From: Cloacibacterium rupense
GTDB taxonomy: Bacteria; Bacteroidota; Bacteroidia; Flavobacteriales; Weeksellaceae
DNA: 64,000 bases
Assembly: GCF_014645495.1 (NCBI RefSeq)
Contig: NZ_BMLV01000005.1
Location: forward strand, 216,190-280,189
Reading direction: 5' to 3'
Within the stretch, counting starts at the first letter, position 1, and each line of letters starts with the position of its first letter. The position numbers and the translations under genes were made by a program. The notes under the pieces were generated by a model. That model did no database searches and was not told the DNA's origin. It worked only from the letters and a program-made list of their open reading frames with translations. Shown here in pieces: positions 31,541-40,295 of the stretch.

Positions 31541-32557
31541 AAAAAATATTTTAAGAATTTCTTTCCTTAAAACTTTACCATTTTCTGCTCTCGGAAATTT
31601 CTCTAAAAATAATACTTCTTTCGGAATGTGAAACCTATTTTCAAATTTGAGATTTGAGATTTGAGATTTGAGATTTCCATCTTCACTTCCTTCAATCACC
31701 AAAACCAATTTTTCACCTAAAGTTTCATCTGGTTTTCCTAGGAAAACTAAATCTCTATCGACATGTTTTTTAACAAAACATTCTAATTCTTCAGCAAAGA
31801 TTTTCACTCCTCCAGAATTAATCACATTGTCAAATCTTCCTAAAAATTTGAATTGCTTTTCATTCAATAGCTCTACAATATCGTTGGTTTGTAGAATTTC
31901 TGGATTGAGTTTTGGTGCAAAAATTCTCAAACAATTTCTTTCATCTACAGAAATTTCAACATCATTTAAAATGGTAAAATATTCTTTCTGAATTGGTGAG
32001 ATTTGTTTCAAAGCAATATGAGAAAGTGTTTCGCTCATTCCGTAAGTCTCGAAAATTCTAGTGGGAGAACTGGAGAATTGGAGAGTAGTAGAGATTTCAC
32101 TTTTCAACTTTTCTGAAACGGCAGCTCCACCAATAATTAAGTTTTTAATTAAATGAATTTTATCTAAAGAATTTTGAACTTGCAAAGGCGTCATCGCACA
32201 AAACTCTACTTTTTTAATTATTTCTGGAGCTGAACTTGGCTCAGAAATGATGATTTTCAGTTTTCTTTCGATGGCTCTTACCAACATCATTTTTCCTGAA
32301 ATGTACTGAACGGGCAAACAAAGGAATGCAGAATCTCCTTCTTTTAATCCTAAAAAATCGCAAGTCATTTTTGCTGAATTAAGCATTCTCTTTTTTTCAA
32401 TTTCAAACGTTTTTGGAATTCCAGTAGAACCAGAAGTTTGGACGGAAACGGTTTCAGAACCTGAAAACCATTCTTGCAAAAACTCCAGAACTTTTCTTTC
32501 AAATTCTGTTTTGGGTTGGACATTTTCTATATTAAAATTTTTGAAGTCGATTTGCAT
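31520..32557 (-). CDS. menE: O-succinylbenzoate-CoA ligase-like AMP-binding enzyme MenE
   Basis: A 345-residue adenylate-forming enzyme; menaquinone synthesis step o-succinylbenzoate to OSB-CoA. Motifs: P-loop QTSGSTGIPKTFEIEKK (about 39-55), FETYGMSETLSHIA (A5, about 173-186), GRFDNVINSGGVKI (A8 hinge) and the A10 lysine PRAENGKVLRKE. It is short (MenE is about 450 residues), as is usual for the Bacteroidetes form. Two oddities are visible: a perfect 7-bp tandem repeat inside the gene (31646-31676, encoding NLKSQISNLK) and a C-terminus running into an intergenic repeat. No other men gene is nearby. Confidence 0.8.
   Translation of the reverse strand: MQIDFKNFNIENVQPKTEFERKVLEFLQEWFSGSETVSVQTSGSTGIPKTFEIEKKRMLNSAKMTCDFLGLKEGDSAFLCLPVQYISGKMMLVRAIERKLKIIISEPSSAPEIIKKVEFCAMTPLQVQNSLDKIHLIKNLIIGGAAVSEKLKSEISTTLQFSSSPTRIFETYGMSETLSHIALKQISPIQKEYFTILNDVEISVDERNCLRIFAPKLNPEILQTNDIVELLNEKQFKFLGRFDNVINSGGVKIFAEELECFVKKHVDRDLVFLGKPDETLGEKLVLVIEGSEDGNLKSQISNLKFENRFHIPKEVLFLEKFPRAENGKVLRKEILKIFFDTPSKS
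31646..31676. repeat. Perfect heptanucleotide repeat (TTTGAGA x4.4) inside menE
   Basis: Four exact TTTGAGA units plus TTT. Because 7 is not a multiple of 3, gain or loss of one unit would shift the reading frame of menE. Confidence 0.85.
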
Positions 32558-32641
32558 TTTCTCTCGCTGATTTTACTGATAGAGCAGATTTATGTGATAT
32601 AAATTCTATAATTACTAATCGTGTAAAGTTAACGATTTTTT

Positions 32642-32726
32642 GCGTGAGGGCGAAGGCAATTGTTGGAGCTCTTTTCTAGCGGCGGCTTCGCCACCGCTAG
32701 AAAAAGCGACTTGCCGAAGACCGACG
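32642..32726 (+). repeat. Variable-stem intergenic element, copy 3 (GAGGG subfamily)
   Basis: GCGTGAGGGCGAAGGCAATT, GTTGGAGCTC, 14-bp arms with one mismatch (TTTTCTAGCGGCGG at 32672-32685 with 32691-32704, loop CTTCG), then AGCGACTTGCCGAAGACCGA. Same layout as copies 1, 2, 4 and 5, different flank subfamily. Confidence 0.75.
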
Positions 32727-32747
32727 TTTTGTTTTTTTGAAATGGAA

Positions 32748-32780
32748 AACCCTTTTTGCGTTTGAAACGCAGAAAGGGTT
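32748..32780. repeat. Hairpin downstream of variable-stem copy 3
   Basis: AACCCTTT-TT-GCGTTT pairs with AACGC-AG-AAAGGGTT. It lies between copy 3 and the argS stop. No T run follows on the minus strand, so terminator function for argS is doubtful. The 198-bp open frame at 32615-32812 is only repeat sequence. Confidence 0.55.
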
Positions 32781-32825
32781 ATGTGGTGGCAAAAAACAAA
32801 AGGGCACGCCAATATTTTAAAACAA

Positions 32826-34583
32826 TTACATTCTGTTTACCACGTTAATTCCCAATAAATTAAGGGATTTTCTGATGGTTTTTGCTGTTAAATCAGAGAT
32901 TTGAAGCTTGAATTGTTTTGCATTTTCATCTTCTAAAGTCATTACAGGATTGTTTTGGTAAAAAGAATTGTACGTTTTCACCAAATCATAAACATAATTG
33001 GCAACTTGAGCTGGACTTAAAGTTTCCGCAGCTTTTTCCACAACTTCCTTATAATTAGATAATTGCATAATCAATTCTTTTTCTGAAGCATTTGGCTCGT
33101 AATTTCCAAAATCACTTTCTACAAAATTTGCTCTGTTCAACAATGACTGAATTCTGGCGTAAGTATATTGAATGAAAGGGCCTGTATTTCCGTTGAAATC
33201 TATACTTTCGGCAGGATTGAAAAGCATTTTCTTTTTAGGGTCAACTTTTAGCATAAAATATTTCAGAGCGCCTAAACCTACAATTTCGTAAGAATTTTCT
33301 TTTTCTTCGTCAGACAAACCTTCTAATTTTCCTAATTCTTCGGCTTTTTCTTTGGCAGTAACGTACATTTCTTGCATTAAATCATCTGCATCAACTACCG
33401 TTCCTTCTCTGGATTTCATTTTACCTTCAGGTAATTCTACCATTCCGTAAGAAAGGTGATACAATTGATTTGCCCAATCGTAACCTAATTTTTTTAGAAT
33501 TAAAAACAACACTTGGAAGTGGTAATCTTGCTCATTTCCAACGGTATAAATGAGTTTCTGAATATCATTTTGCTTGAAACGTTCTACTGCAGTACCCAAA
33601 TCTTGTGTCATATAAACGGAAGTTCCATCGCCACGAAGAACAAGCTTTTGGTCGAGTCCGTCTTCTGTTAAATCAATCCAAACTGAGTTGTCATCTTTTC
33701 GAAAGAAAACGCCTTTTGCTAAACCATCTTCAATGATGTCTTTTCCTAAAATATAAGTATTGCTTTCGTACTGAACTTGGTCGAAATCTACGCCTAATCT
33801 TTTGTAAGTTTCATTAAAACCAGCATAAACCCAAGCATTCATTTTTTCCCAAAGTTCACGAACTTCTGGTTTATTTTGCTCCCAATCTAAAAGCATTTTT
33901 TGAGCTTCTTGAATAATTGGCGCTTGTTTTTTTGCGGTTTCTTCGTCTAAACCTTGCTCTTTAAGTTCTGAAATTTGAGCTTTATAATTTTTATCAAATT
34001 CTACATAGTAATTCCCAACGAGTTTATCTCCTTTTAAGCCAGTAGTTTCGGGCTTTTCTCCGTTTCCGAATTTTTTCCAAGCTAGCATAGACTTACAAAT
34101 ATGGATTCCTCTGTCATTGATTATTTGAGTTTTTACTACATTGTAACCTGCTTCTTTTAGAATTTGAGCCACAGAAAAACCTAATAAATTGTTTCTGATG
34201 TGCCCCAAGTGTAATGGTTTATTGGTATTCGGTGAAGAATATTCTACCATTACGGTTTGGTTTTTATTCTCTTTTGTTTCAAACTGAGATTTTATTTCTT
34301 TGAAATTTTGAATAAAAACCGAATTATTGACAGATAAATTTAAAAATCCTTTAACTACATTGTAATTTTCAACCACATTTTTTTTCTTCAATTCTTCACC
34401 CAATTCATTTCCTAAAACATCTGGACTTTTTTTGGCCATTTTCACCAAAGGAAAAATAACTACGGTAAAATCTCCTTCAAAATCAGTTTTGTTTTGTTGA
34501 ACTTCTAAAGAAAGATTTTCAATTTGGTAAACATTTTTAAGGATTTCAGAAATTGAATTTTGTATATTTTGTTTGATATCCAT
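32826..34583 (-). CDS. argS: Arginyl-tRNA synthetase
   Basis: A 585-residue class I synthetase. The HIGH signature is PLHLGHIRNN and the KMSKS-like loop reads GKMKSREGTVV. The N-terminal Add1 domain and the C-terminal anticodon-binding DALR domain (ending KTIRKSLNLLGINVVNRM) are both present. I chose the ATG at 34583 (MDIKQNIQ); the 13 codons farther up overlap a TATCTTTG -7 box (34598-34605). Length is typical. Confidence 0.95.
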   Translation of the reverse strand: MDIKQNIQNSISEILKNVYQIENLSLEVQQNKTDFEGDFTVVIFPLVKMAKKSPDVLGNELGEELKKKNVVENYNVVKGFLNLSVNNSVFIQNFKEIKSQFETKENKNQTVMVEYSSPNTNKPLHLGHIRNNLLGFSVAQILKEAGYNVVKTQIINDRGIHICKSMLAWKKFGNGEKPETTGLKGDKLVGNYYVEFDKNYKAQISELKEQGLDEETAKKQAPIIQEAQKMLLDWEQNKPEVRELWEKMNAWVYAGFNETYKRLGVDFDQVQYESNTYILGKDIIEDGLAKGVFFRKDDNSVWIDLTEDGLDQKLVLRGDGTSVYMTQDLGTAVERFKQNDIQKLIYTVGNEQDYHFQVLFLILKKLGYDWANQLYHLSYGMVELPEGKMKSREGTVVDADDLMQEMYVTAKEKAEELGKLEGLSDEEKENSYEIVGLGALKYFMLKVDPKKKMLFNPAESIDFNGNTGPFIQYTYARIQSLLNRANFVESDFGNYEPNASEKELIMQLSNYKEVVEKAAETLSPAQVANYVYDLVKTYNSFYQNNPVMTLEDENAKQFKLQISDLTAKTIRKSLNLLGINVVNRM

Positions 34584-34611
34584 TTTAAAGATTTTTGCAA
34601 AGATAATAAAT

Positions 34612-34641
34612 AAAAAAACCACCCGAAAAATCGGATGGTTT
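34612..34641 (-). terminator. Terminator of the SusC-SusD operon
   Basis: AAACCACCCGA pairs with TCGGATGGTTT around AAAA. The single imperfect pair is a G-U wobble only when read on the minus strand, where a T run follows, so it serves susD. Confidence 0.85.
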
Positions 34642-34664
34642 TTATTGTATTTATTTGAAATAAA

Positions 34665-36092
34665 TTAGAATTTATCCCAGAATAATTTAGTTTCAGCTTT
34701 ATCACCACCAATTTTAGTTGCAGCAGCGGTAACATTAGTTTTGTTAAGCACATATTCCTGATCAGAATAAGGCATTCTTTTAGGAACTGCAGTTAATCTT
34801 GAGTTTGTTGGGTTAGTTAAAACAGGATAATCAAGTCTTCTCGTAAAATTCCAAGCAGCAAAACCTCTATCAAATAATGAAATCCAAGCTTCTTCTCCAA
34901 TAGACTTTTTCCAATTAGTTGCATCATAAGGATGTGCTGCAATGTAAGCTGAAGCATCAGCTGCAGGAACTCCATTTTCATCCATTGAAGCTTGCTGAGC
35001 AGCTTTAAATAAATCAGCTGCAGTAGCGCCACCCATATTAAATCCTCTAGCAACCCCTTCTGCTTTTAGAAATAAAACTTCTACATAACTAAATAAATTA
35101 GCTGGAGCATCTGCGCCTGTAAAATGAGAAGAAATATGAGAATAACTGTTGTAAGGAGCCAACGGGCCAAAAGGACCACCTTTGTATACACCTCCGATTT
35201 TAGTAAACCAAACATCTCTTCTTGGATCACTCTTAGAGTTCATTAAATCTACAACTGGCTGAGAAGGAACAAAATCATATCTTCCAGACGCTACTAAATC
35301 ATCAAAAACTGGATTAGTGAAAGTCCCTCCATCAAAATGAAAGCTGTATGAATCTGCATTAGATGAAAGTACACCTGAAGCAACAGCAGCTTCTGCTGTT
35401 GTTTTTGCTAATGCAGGATCAGTATCAGCTAAGTTAATTGCAAGTCTCAGTCTTATAGAATTGGCTAGTCTAGTCCATTTTGACATATCACCATAATAAA
35501 CTAAATCTTCTTTATCATAGCCAGATTTTGATAAGTTAATATTTCCAAGAACATTATTTAGTCTTTTGATTAAGTCTACATAAATATTCTTTGCATCATC
35601 ATATTTTGGAGCAAATTGACCTGAACTAGCTTTTAAAGCATCAGTATAAGGTATATCACCAAATGTATCTACGGCTTGTTCCCAAGCAAAGATTTGTGCA
35701 ATTTCTAATGAGGCATACTTATTTGCTTTCAAACTTGGATCACCTCCTTCTGAAGCTAAATTGGTTTTTGCCTGCTCATAATTATTGATCGTGTAAACAT
35801 ACAATCTGTTAAAAACATTTCTTGGCTGATTACGAGTTACTAAATCATAGTTCACCTCATCTGTATAGGTAGTCTCTGACCACATTTGGGTAAAAAATCT
35901 ATAATTATTGTGATTTACGCTTCCAGTATATGCATAATAAAATTGTTGATACTGCCCCATTGCGAATAATGTTCCTGAAGGTAAAACCTGAGGGTGCTTC
36001 GGGTCTATGTTTAGAGAAGTGATATCTCTCTCACACGAAGTTAAGCTAAATGCTAAGACTCCTAATATAATTGAACTTAATAGTTTTTTCAT
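34665..36092 (-). CDS. SusD/RagB-family nutrient-binding lipoprotein
   Basis: A 475-residue surface lipoprotein (lipobox SLTSCE, Cys19) of the SusD-like group. It shows the N-terminal NIDPKHP...LFAMGQYQQ and the C-terminal RMPYSDQEYVLNKTNV usual in RagB/SusD proteins, with helical TPR-like segments between. It pairs with the SusC channel encoded 18 bp upstream and caps it during import of a glycan or peptide. Substrate is unknown: no glycoside hydrolase or protease is adjacent. Confidence 0.9.
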   Translation of the reverse strand: MKKLLSSIILGVLAFSLTSCERDITSLNIDPKHPQVLPSGTLFAMGQYQQFYYAYTGSVNHNNYRFFTQMWSETTYTDEVNYDLVTRNQPRNVFNRLYVYTINNYEQAKTNLASEGGDPSLKANKYASLEIAQIFAWEQAVDTFGDIPYTDALKASSGQFAPKYDDAKNIYVDLIKRLNNVLGNINLSKSGYDKEDLVYYGDMSKWTRLANSIRLRLAINLADTDPALAKTTAEAAVASGVLSSNADSYSFHFDGGTFTNPVFDDLVASGRYDFVPSQPVVDLMNSKSDPRRDVWFTKIGGVYKGGPFGPLAPYNSYSHISSHFTGADAPANLFSYVEVLFLKAEGVARGFNMGGATAADLFKAAQQASMDENGVPAADASAYIAAHPYDATNWKKSIGEEAWISLFDRGFAAWNFTRRLDYPVLTNPTNSRLTAVPKRMPYSDQEYVLNKTNVTAAATKIGGDKAETKLFWDKF

Positions 36093-36110
36093 TTCTTGAT
36101 AAATTTTTGA

Positions 36111-39100
36111 TTAAAACTTAAATGTTACATTAACACCAATATCTCTAGTCGTAGGTAAAGTACCAATAGAATAACCATAAGTTCTGATACCACCACCAAC
36201 ACTAGCTTCAGGGTCAGAGTAAGGTGTATTTTTATGAATTATCCATAAGTTTCTACCTACAATAGATATTTTAGCATCTTTAATAAATGTTCCTGACAAC
36301 ATTGTTTTTGGCAACGTATAACCTATACTAGCCTCTCTTAATTTAACATATGAAGCATCATATACAAATCTAGAAGCAGGCATTCTCGCATAACCGTCTA
36401 ACGAACCAAAAGCAGATGGGTTAGTAGTAACTGTCTGGTTAACTTGTCCATTTGGATTAACTCCTGGATATATTACTCCATTTTCTCTTATTCCACCTTC
36501 AGCTGTTTCTGGATATAGACCAGTTGCTAAACCATAATACATATCGGTTGAGAAAACTTGACCTCCATGTTTCACATCAATTAGGAAACCTAAAGATAGA
36601 GATTTATAATTAAATGTATTTCTTAAACCACCAATCCAATCTGGAGTAGCGTTACCAATAATTTGATTACCAACTCTTTGATATCTACCTGTAGTAGCAG
36701 AAATTACAGGCTGTCCGTTAAGATAAACATAATCTGATCCTACTAAAGTTCCCCAAGCGTAACCTTCTCTTGCATTAATTGAAACACCTCCTTGGAAAGA
36801 GTTTAATAAAATGTTGGAAACATCTGAAACTCCGTTATGAAGAAGACTTACGACTTCGTTTTTATTCTTAGACCAGTTAGCATCAATGTTCCAAGAAAAA
36901 TCATTAGTCTTTATAGGAACTAAACCTAATTGAAATTCCATACCTTCATTATTAATTTGTCCTGCATTAACTACTGCTGAAGACAATCCACTTCCTGAAG
37001 AAATTGGCAAAGAAATAATCTGATTATACGTTCTTGTTTTATAATATGCAAAATCTAAACTAACTCTATTATTGAATAATTTAAACTCTGTACCCACCTC
37101 AAATTCTCTAGACTTTTGAGGCTTTAAACTAGCATTTGGTTGAGTTGTTTGTGAACCAAAAATACCTACACCTCCAGCTTGACCATTAAAAATCCCTGTA
37201 GATGAATATGTCGTAGAAAGCATGTAAGGATCTGCTGTTCCACCTACTTCAGCATAATTAGCTCTAACTTTCCAGAAATTCAAGAAATTTGGTTTGAATA
37301 ACTCAGAAATAATGAAAGCTCCAGTAACTGAAGGATAAAAATATGCATTATCACCTTTTGGTAGAGTAGAACTCTTATCCCATCTTGCTGTAGCATCTAG
37401 ATAAAATACTTTATAAAAGTCTAATGAAGCTGTTGCATAAGCACTTGCTGTAAGTGTAGTATATTCATTTTCAGCAGGAGCTAAAGTTGCTTGTGCTGAA
37501 TTTCCTAATGAATAAATGCCCGGCACTACTAATCCACCTTCGGTCGAATTATAAATAGAATTATAATAGTTTCTTCTTACATTCCCTCCAACAATACCAC
37601 TTGCATTAATACTAGAAGTTATATCGAACTTATAATTTGTATATAAATCATAGTTTGTTTCTGTCATATTAATATTTTGTCTAGCATAACCTGAAGGTAC
37701 AGATTTACCAGACTGACCAAAACCTTGAGCTAATGAACCAACTGCTAATCTATTCTGGATATACATATTAGACAAATCGTGAGATATTTTACCCGTTACA
37801 CTGAATCCTTTTGATACATCATACGTTAATTGTGCATAACTAAAAGATCTAGTTCTATCATCAGATTGATAGTTTTGATATCTTTGGAAGTATGGGTTAT
37901 TCCAGAAAATTGGATTACCATCTGCATCAGAAATTCTATTCCAAGTAACATTACTTCCTGTAACTCCATTAAGGGCTAAATTTCTATAATATGCATTTTT
38001 TTGAGAGATAACATCTACGTTAGTCTGCCACCATTGTCTAAATCCAGAAACGATATTATCACTATACCCAGTTTCATTACGTCCTTTAGTTCTTTGGATT
38101 GTTAAAGTCGTGTAAACTGTTGCATGTAATTTATCTGTTAAATTGTGGTTAACTTTTAATGATAATGTATTCTTATTCAAATCTGAATTAGGCATAAGCC
38201 CATTAGCAATCATATTATCATAAGACATACTAAAGTTTCCATTCTTATTACCCTTTTCTAATGAAATTGTATTTGCAAAAGTAAATGGGGTTTCAAAAAA
38301 TGTAATTGGACCATTTTTAGCTGCTACCCAAGGCATTGCTTTTCCATAGTTAGGAGAGGTTGGATCAAAAGAATCCCAATGATAAACTAATAAATTTGGA
38401 TCAAATTTAGGCCCCCAAGAAGCATCTTCACCGAAATTTACAAAATCTTTACCATCTGAGGCACTACCATAATAAAATGAAGGATCATAACCAGCACCAT
38501 ATTGAGTTTGATATTTTGGGAAAGTTGATTTGTCTATAAAACCCGCTTGTACATTCGAAGACAAAGTTACTCCCCATGAACCATCATCTTTACCTTTACC
38601 ATTTTTTGTAACAATAACTACCACCCCATTCAGACCTCTCTCACCATAAAGTGCAGATGCAGCAGCACCTTTCAATACGTTTACAGATTCAATATCTTCT
38701 TGATTGATATCTTGTAAAAAGTTACCATAGTCAAAACTTGAACCATAAATCATACTATTATTAACAGGAGAACCATCAATAACGATAAGTGGATTACCTC
38801 CACCTAATGTTTTAATTCCTCTAATCACTAAGTTTGCTGCACCGCCAAAGTTATTGTTAGTGTTTACATTCAAACCAGCAACCTTCCCTGATAATAAAGA
38901 TGCCACGTTTCCAGTTTTGGTAGTTCCTTCTGTTAAAGCCTCAGCTTTTACTTCTTGAGAAGCATACCCTAAAGATTTTTTTTCTCTTTTAATACCCAAG
39001 GCAGTTACAACCACGCCTTCGATATCCTTAGTTTTAGTAGTGTCTACTTTTGTCTTTTGTGCATATGACACAGTAAAAGAAGCAGTAAGAACAACAGCTA

Positions 39101-39125
39101 AAACGCTTTTTGTTAGTTTCTTCAT
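36111..39125 (-). CDS. SusC/RagA-family TonB-linked outer-membrane transporter
   Basis: A 1004-residue outer-membrane porin. Signal peptide (about 1-22), TonB-box-like GVVVTALGIKRE (about 37-48), plug domain (LSGKVAGLNVN, IVIDGSPVNN, DIESVNVLKGAAASALYGER, NGVVVIVTKNG) and a 22-strand barrel ending in ...DIGVNVTFKF. It lacks the N-terminal carboxypeptidase-regulatory domain of classical SusC; the plug follows the signal peptide directly. First gene of the susC-susD operon. Substrate unknown. Confidence 0.92.
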   Translation of the reverse strand: MKKLTKSVLAVVLTASFTVSYAQKTKVDTTKTKDIEGVVVTALGIKREKKSLGYASQEVKAEALTEGTTKTGNVASLLSGKVAGLNVNTNNNFGGAANLVIRGIKTLGGGNPLIVIDGSPVNNSMIYGSSFDYGNFLQDINQEDIESVNVLKGAAASALYGERGLNGVVVIVTKNGKGKDDGSWGVTLSSNVQAGFIDKSTFPKYQTQYGAGYDPSFYYGSASDGKDFVNFGEDASWGPKFDPNLLVYHWDSFDPTSPNYGKAMPWVAAKNGPITFFETPFTFANTISLEKGNKNGNFSMSYDNMIANGLMPNSDLNKNTLSLKVNHNLTDKLHATVYTTLTIQRTKGRNETGYSDNIVSGFRQWWQTNVDVISQKNAYYRNLALNGVTGSNVTWNRISDADGNPIFWNNPYFQRYQNYQSDDRTRSFSYAQLTYDVSKGFSVTGKISHDLSNMYIQNRLAVGSLAQGFGQSGKSVPSGYARQNINMTETNYDLYTNYKFDITSSINASGIVGGNVRRNYYNSIYNSTEGGLVVPGIYSLGNSAQATLAPAENEYTTLTASAYATASLDFYKVFYLDATARWDKSSTLPKGDNAYFYPSVTGAFIISELFKPNFLNFWKVRANYAEVGGTADPYMLSTTYSSTGIFNGQAGGVGIFGSQTTQPNASLKPQKSREFEVGTEFKLFNNRVSLDFAYYKTRTYNQIISLPISSGSGLSSAVVNAGQINNEGMEFQLGLVPIKTNDFSWNIDANWSKNKNEVVSLLHNGVSDVSNILLNSFQGGVSINAREGYAWGTLVGSDYVYLNGQPVISATTGRYQRVGNQIIGNATPDWIGGLRNTFNYKSLSLGFLIDVKHGGQVFSTDMYYGLATGLYPETAEGGIRENGVIYPGVNPNGQVNQTVTTNPSAFGSLDGYARMPASRFVYDASYVKLREASIGYTLPKTMLSGTFIKDAKISIVGRNLWIIHKNTPYSDPEASVGGGIRTYGYSIGTLPTTRDIGVNVTFKF

Positions 39126-39148
39126 ATCAAATTAAATTTTTCAATGCC

Positions 39149-39179
39149 CAAATATGCAAAACTTTATTAAATTAAACAA
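39149..39179 (-). promoter_or_regulatory. Putative susC promoter (TTG-N20-CATATTTG)
   Basis: On the minus strand TTG (39177-39179), 20 bp, CATATTTG (39149-39156), one base off TANNTTTG. It lies 24 bp before the susC ATG. Confidence 0.4.
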
Positions 39180-39348
39180 TAGTTTAGTTAAAAAAATGTT
39201 AATAATAATATTTTTTCCTTTTTTTGTTATATTTGTGTTAAATAACAATTTAGTGATGTGATTTTTGTCATTTTAAGCATCAAAAATTATCAAATATTTA
39301 AACAAAAAAAATCAAATCAAATTTATTTTTTGATATTTTATCTCCAAA

Positions 39349-39375
39349 ACCCTTCAAGACGAGGGTGTTTTTTAA
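39349..39375 (+). terminator. Terminator-like hairpin in the susC-rnhB gap
   Basis: ACCCT (39349-39353) pairs with AGGGT (39362-39366), followed by G and a T run. With the -7 box at 39228-39235 it would bound a transcript of roughly 130 nt. Short stem, so confidence is low. Confidence 0.3.
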
Positions 39376-39579
39376 AAAAAATACATTTTTCTAGATTAAA
39401 ATAACTTAAACAACACCACACCTCTAAAAAAACCATAAAAAACAAATAAACATGTAAAAATAAAAATTAACTCCATTTTTAAACAATGAGCAATAAAAAA
39501 ATCTATTTGCTTGTTAAAGAAATATTAAAAATCAAAATTTATATTAAATTGCATTAACAATACCCCCACTAATTAACAA

Positions 39580-40164
39580 ATGGAATTATTAAAGTCTTGG
39601 TCTAATCAATATATAGAAGCAGGTTGTGATGAAGTAGGAAGAGGTTGTCTTTGTGGCCCCGTAGTTGCAGCAGCAGTAATCATTGATGAGCATTTTGACC
39701 AAAACCTCATCAACGATTCTAAAAAATTAAACTTCAAAACCAGAATAGAATTAGACTCATATATAAAAGATAATGTAATTGATTTCGCCATTGCTGAACT
39801 ATCGCCAGAATTTATTGACCAACACAATATTTTAAACGCCAGCATTCACGCAATGCACAATGCACTAGACCAATTAAAAATAAGACCTGAACTTATTTTG
39901 GTTGATGGTAATAAATTTCATCCTTATAATTTTATCCCACATCAATGCATCATAAAAGGAGACTCAAAAATTCTTTCTATTGCAGCAGCTTCAATATTGG
40001 CAAAAAATTACAGAGACCTTTTGATGATTGACCTTCACGAGGAGTTCCCAGAATATGGTTGGAATAGAAATATGGGATACGCCACCAAAACACACAGAGA
40101 AGCATTAAAGAAATTTGGCCCTACTCCATATCATAGAAAATCCTTTAGACTTGACTATGATTGA
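39580..40164 (+). CDS. rnhB: Ribonuclease HII
   Basis: A 194-residue enzyme that cuts RNA in RNA/DNA hybrids and excises misincorporated ribonucleotides. The active-site opening EAGCDEVGRGCLCGPVVAAAV (Asp and Glu of DExGRG) and LILVDGN plus ILSIAAASILAKNYRD are present. The final codons and TGA stop are written in the first unit of a 7-bp tandem repeat (40159-40193). Faces the yidC end with a shared terminator. Confidence 0.95.
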   Translation: MELLKSWSNQYIEAGCDEVGRGCLCGPVVAAAVIIDEHFDQNLINDSKKLNFKTRIELDSYIKDNVIDFAIAELSPEFIDQHNILNASIHAMHNALDQLKIRPELILVDGNKFHPYNFIPHQCIIKGDSKILSIAAASILAKNYRDLLMIDLHEEFPEYGWNRNMGYATKTHREALKKFGPTPYHRKSFRLDYD

Positions 40165-40193
40165 TAATTGATGATTGATGATTGATTATTGGA
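40159..40193. repeat. Period-7 tandem array (GATTGAT type) over the rnhB stop
   Basis: GATTGAT, AATTGAT, GATTGAT, GATTGAT, TATTGGA. The rnhB stop TGA (40162-40164) is part of the first unit. Confidence 0.8.
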
Positions 40194-40245
40194 GAAAAAT
40201 ATAATGAATATTTTAGGCATTATCAACATTCTCAAAATTTTTCAC

Positions 40246-40281
40246 AAAAAAATCGGACAAGAATTTCCTATCCGATTTTTG
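40246..40281. terminator. Bidirectional terminator between rnhB and yidC
   Basis: AAAAATCGGA (40248-40257) pairs with TCCGATTTTT (40271-40280), with A and T runs on either side. Confidence 0.85.
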
Positions 40282-40295
40282 TAATATTTACATGT

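Larger units (their letters stand above)
39126..39579. other. AT-rich divergent intergenic region with susC promoter and a terminator-like hairpin
   Basis: No gene is visible in 454 bp. It contains a near-consensus minus-strand promoter for susC (39149-39179), a plus-strand TATATTTG -7 box (39228-39235) and a plus-strand terminator-like hairpin (39349-39375). The rest is strongly A/T-rich with no repeat I recognise. Confidence 0.6.

Noticed and set aside
32615..32812. Minus-strand open frame of 65 codons
   Set aside because: It consists wholly of the variable-stem element and its following hairpin.
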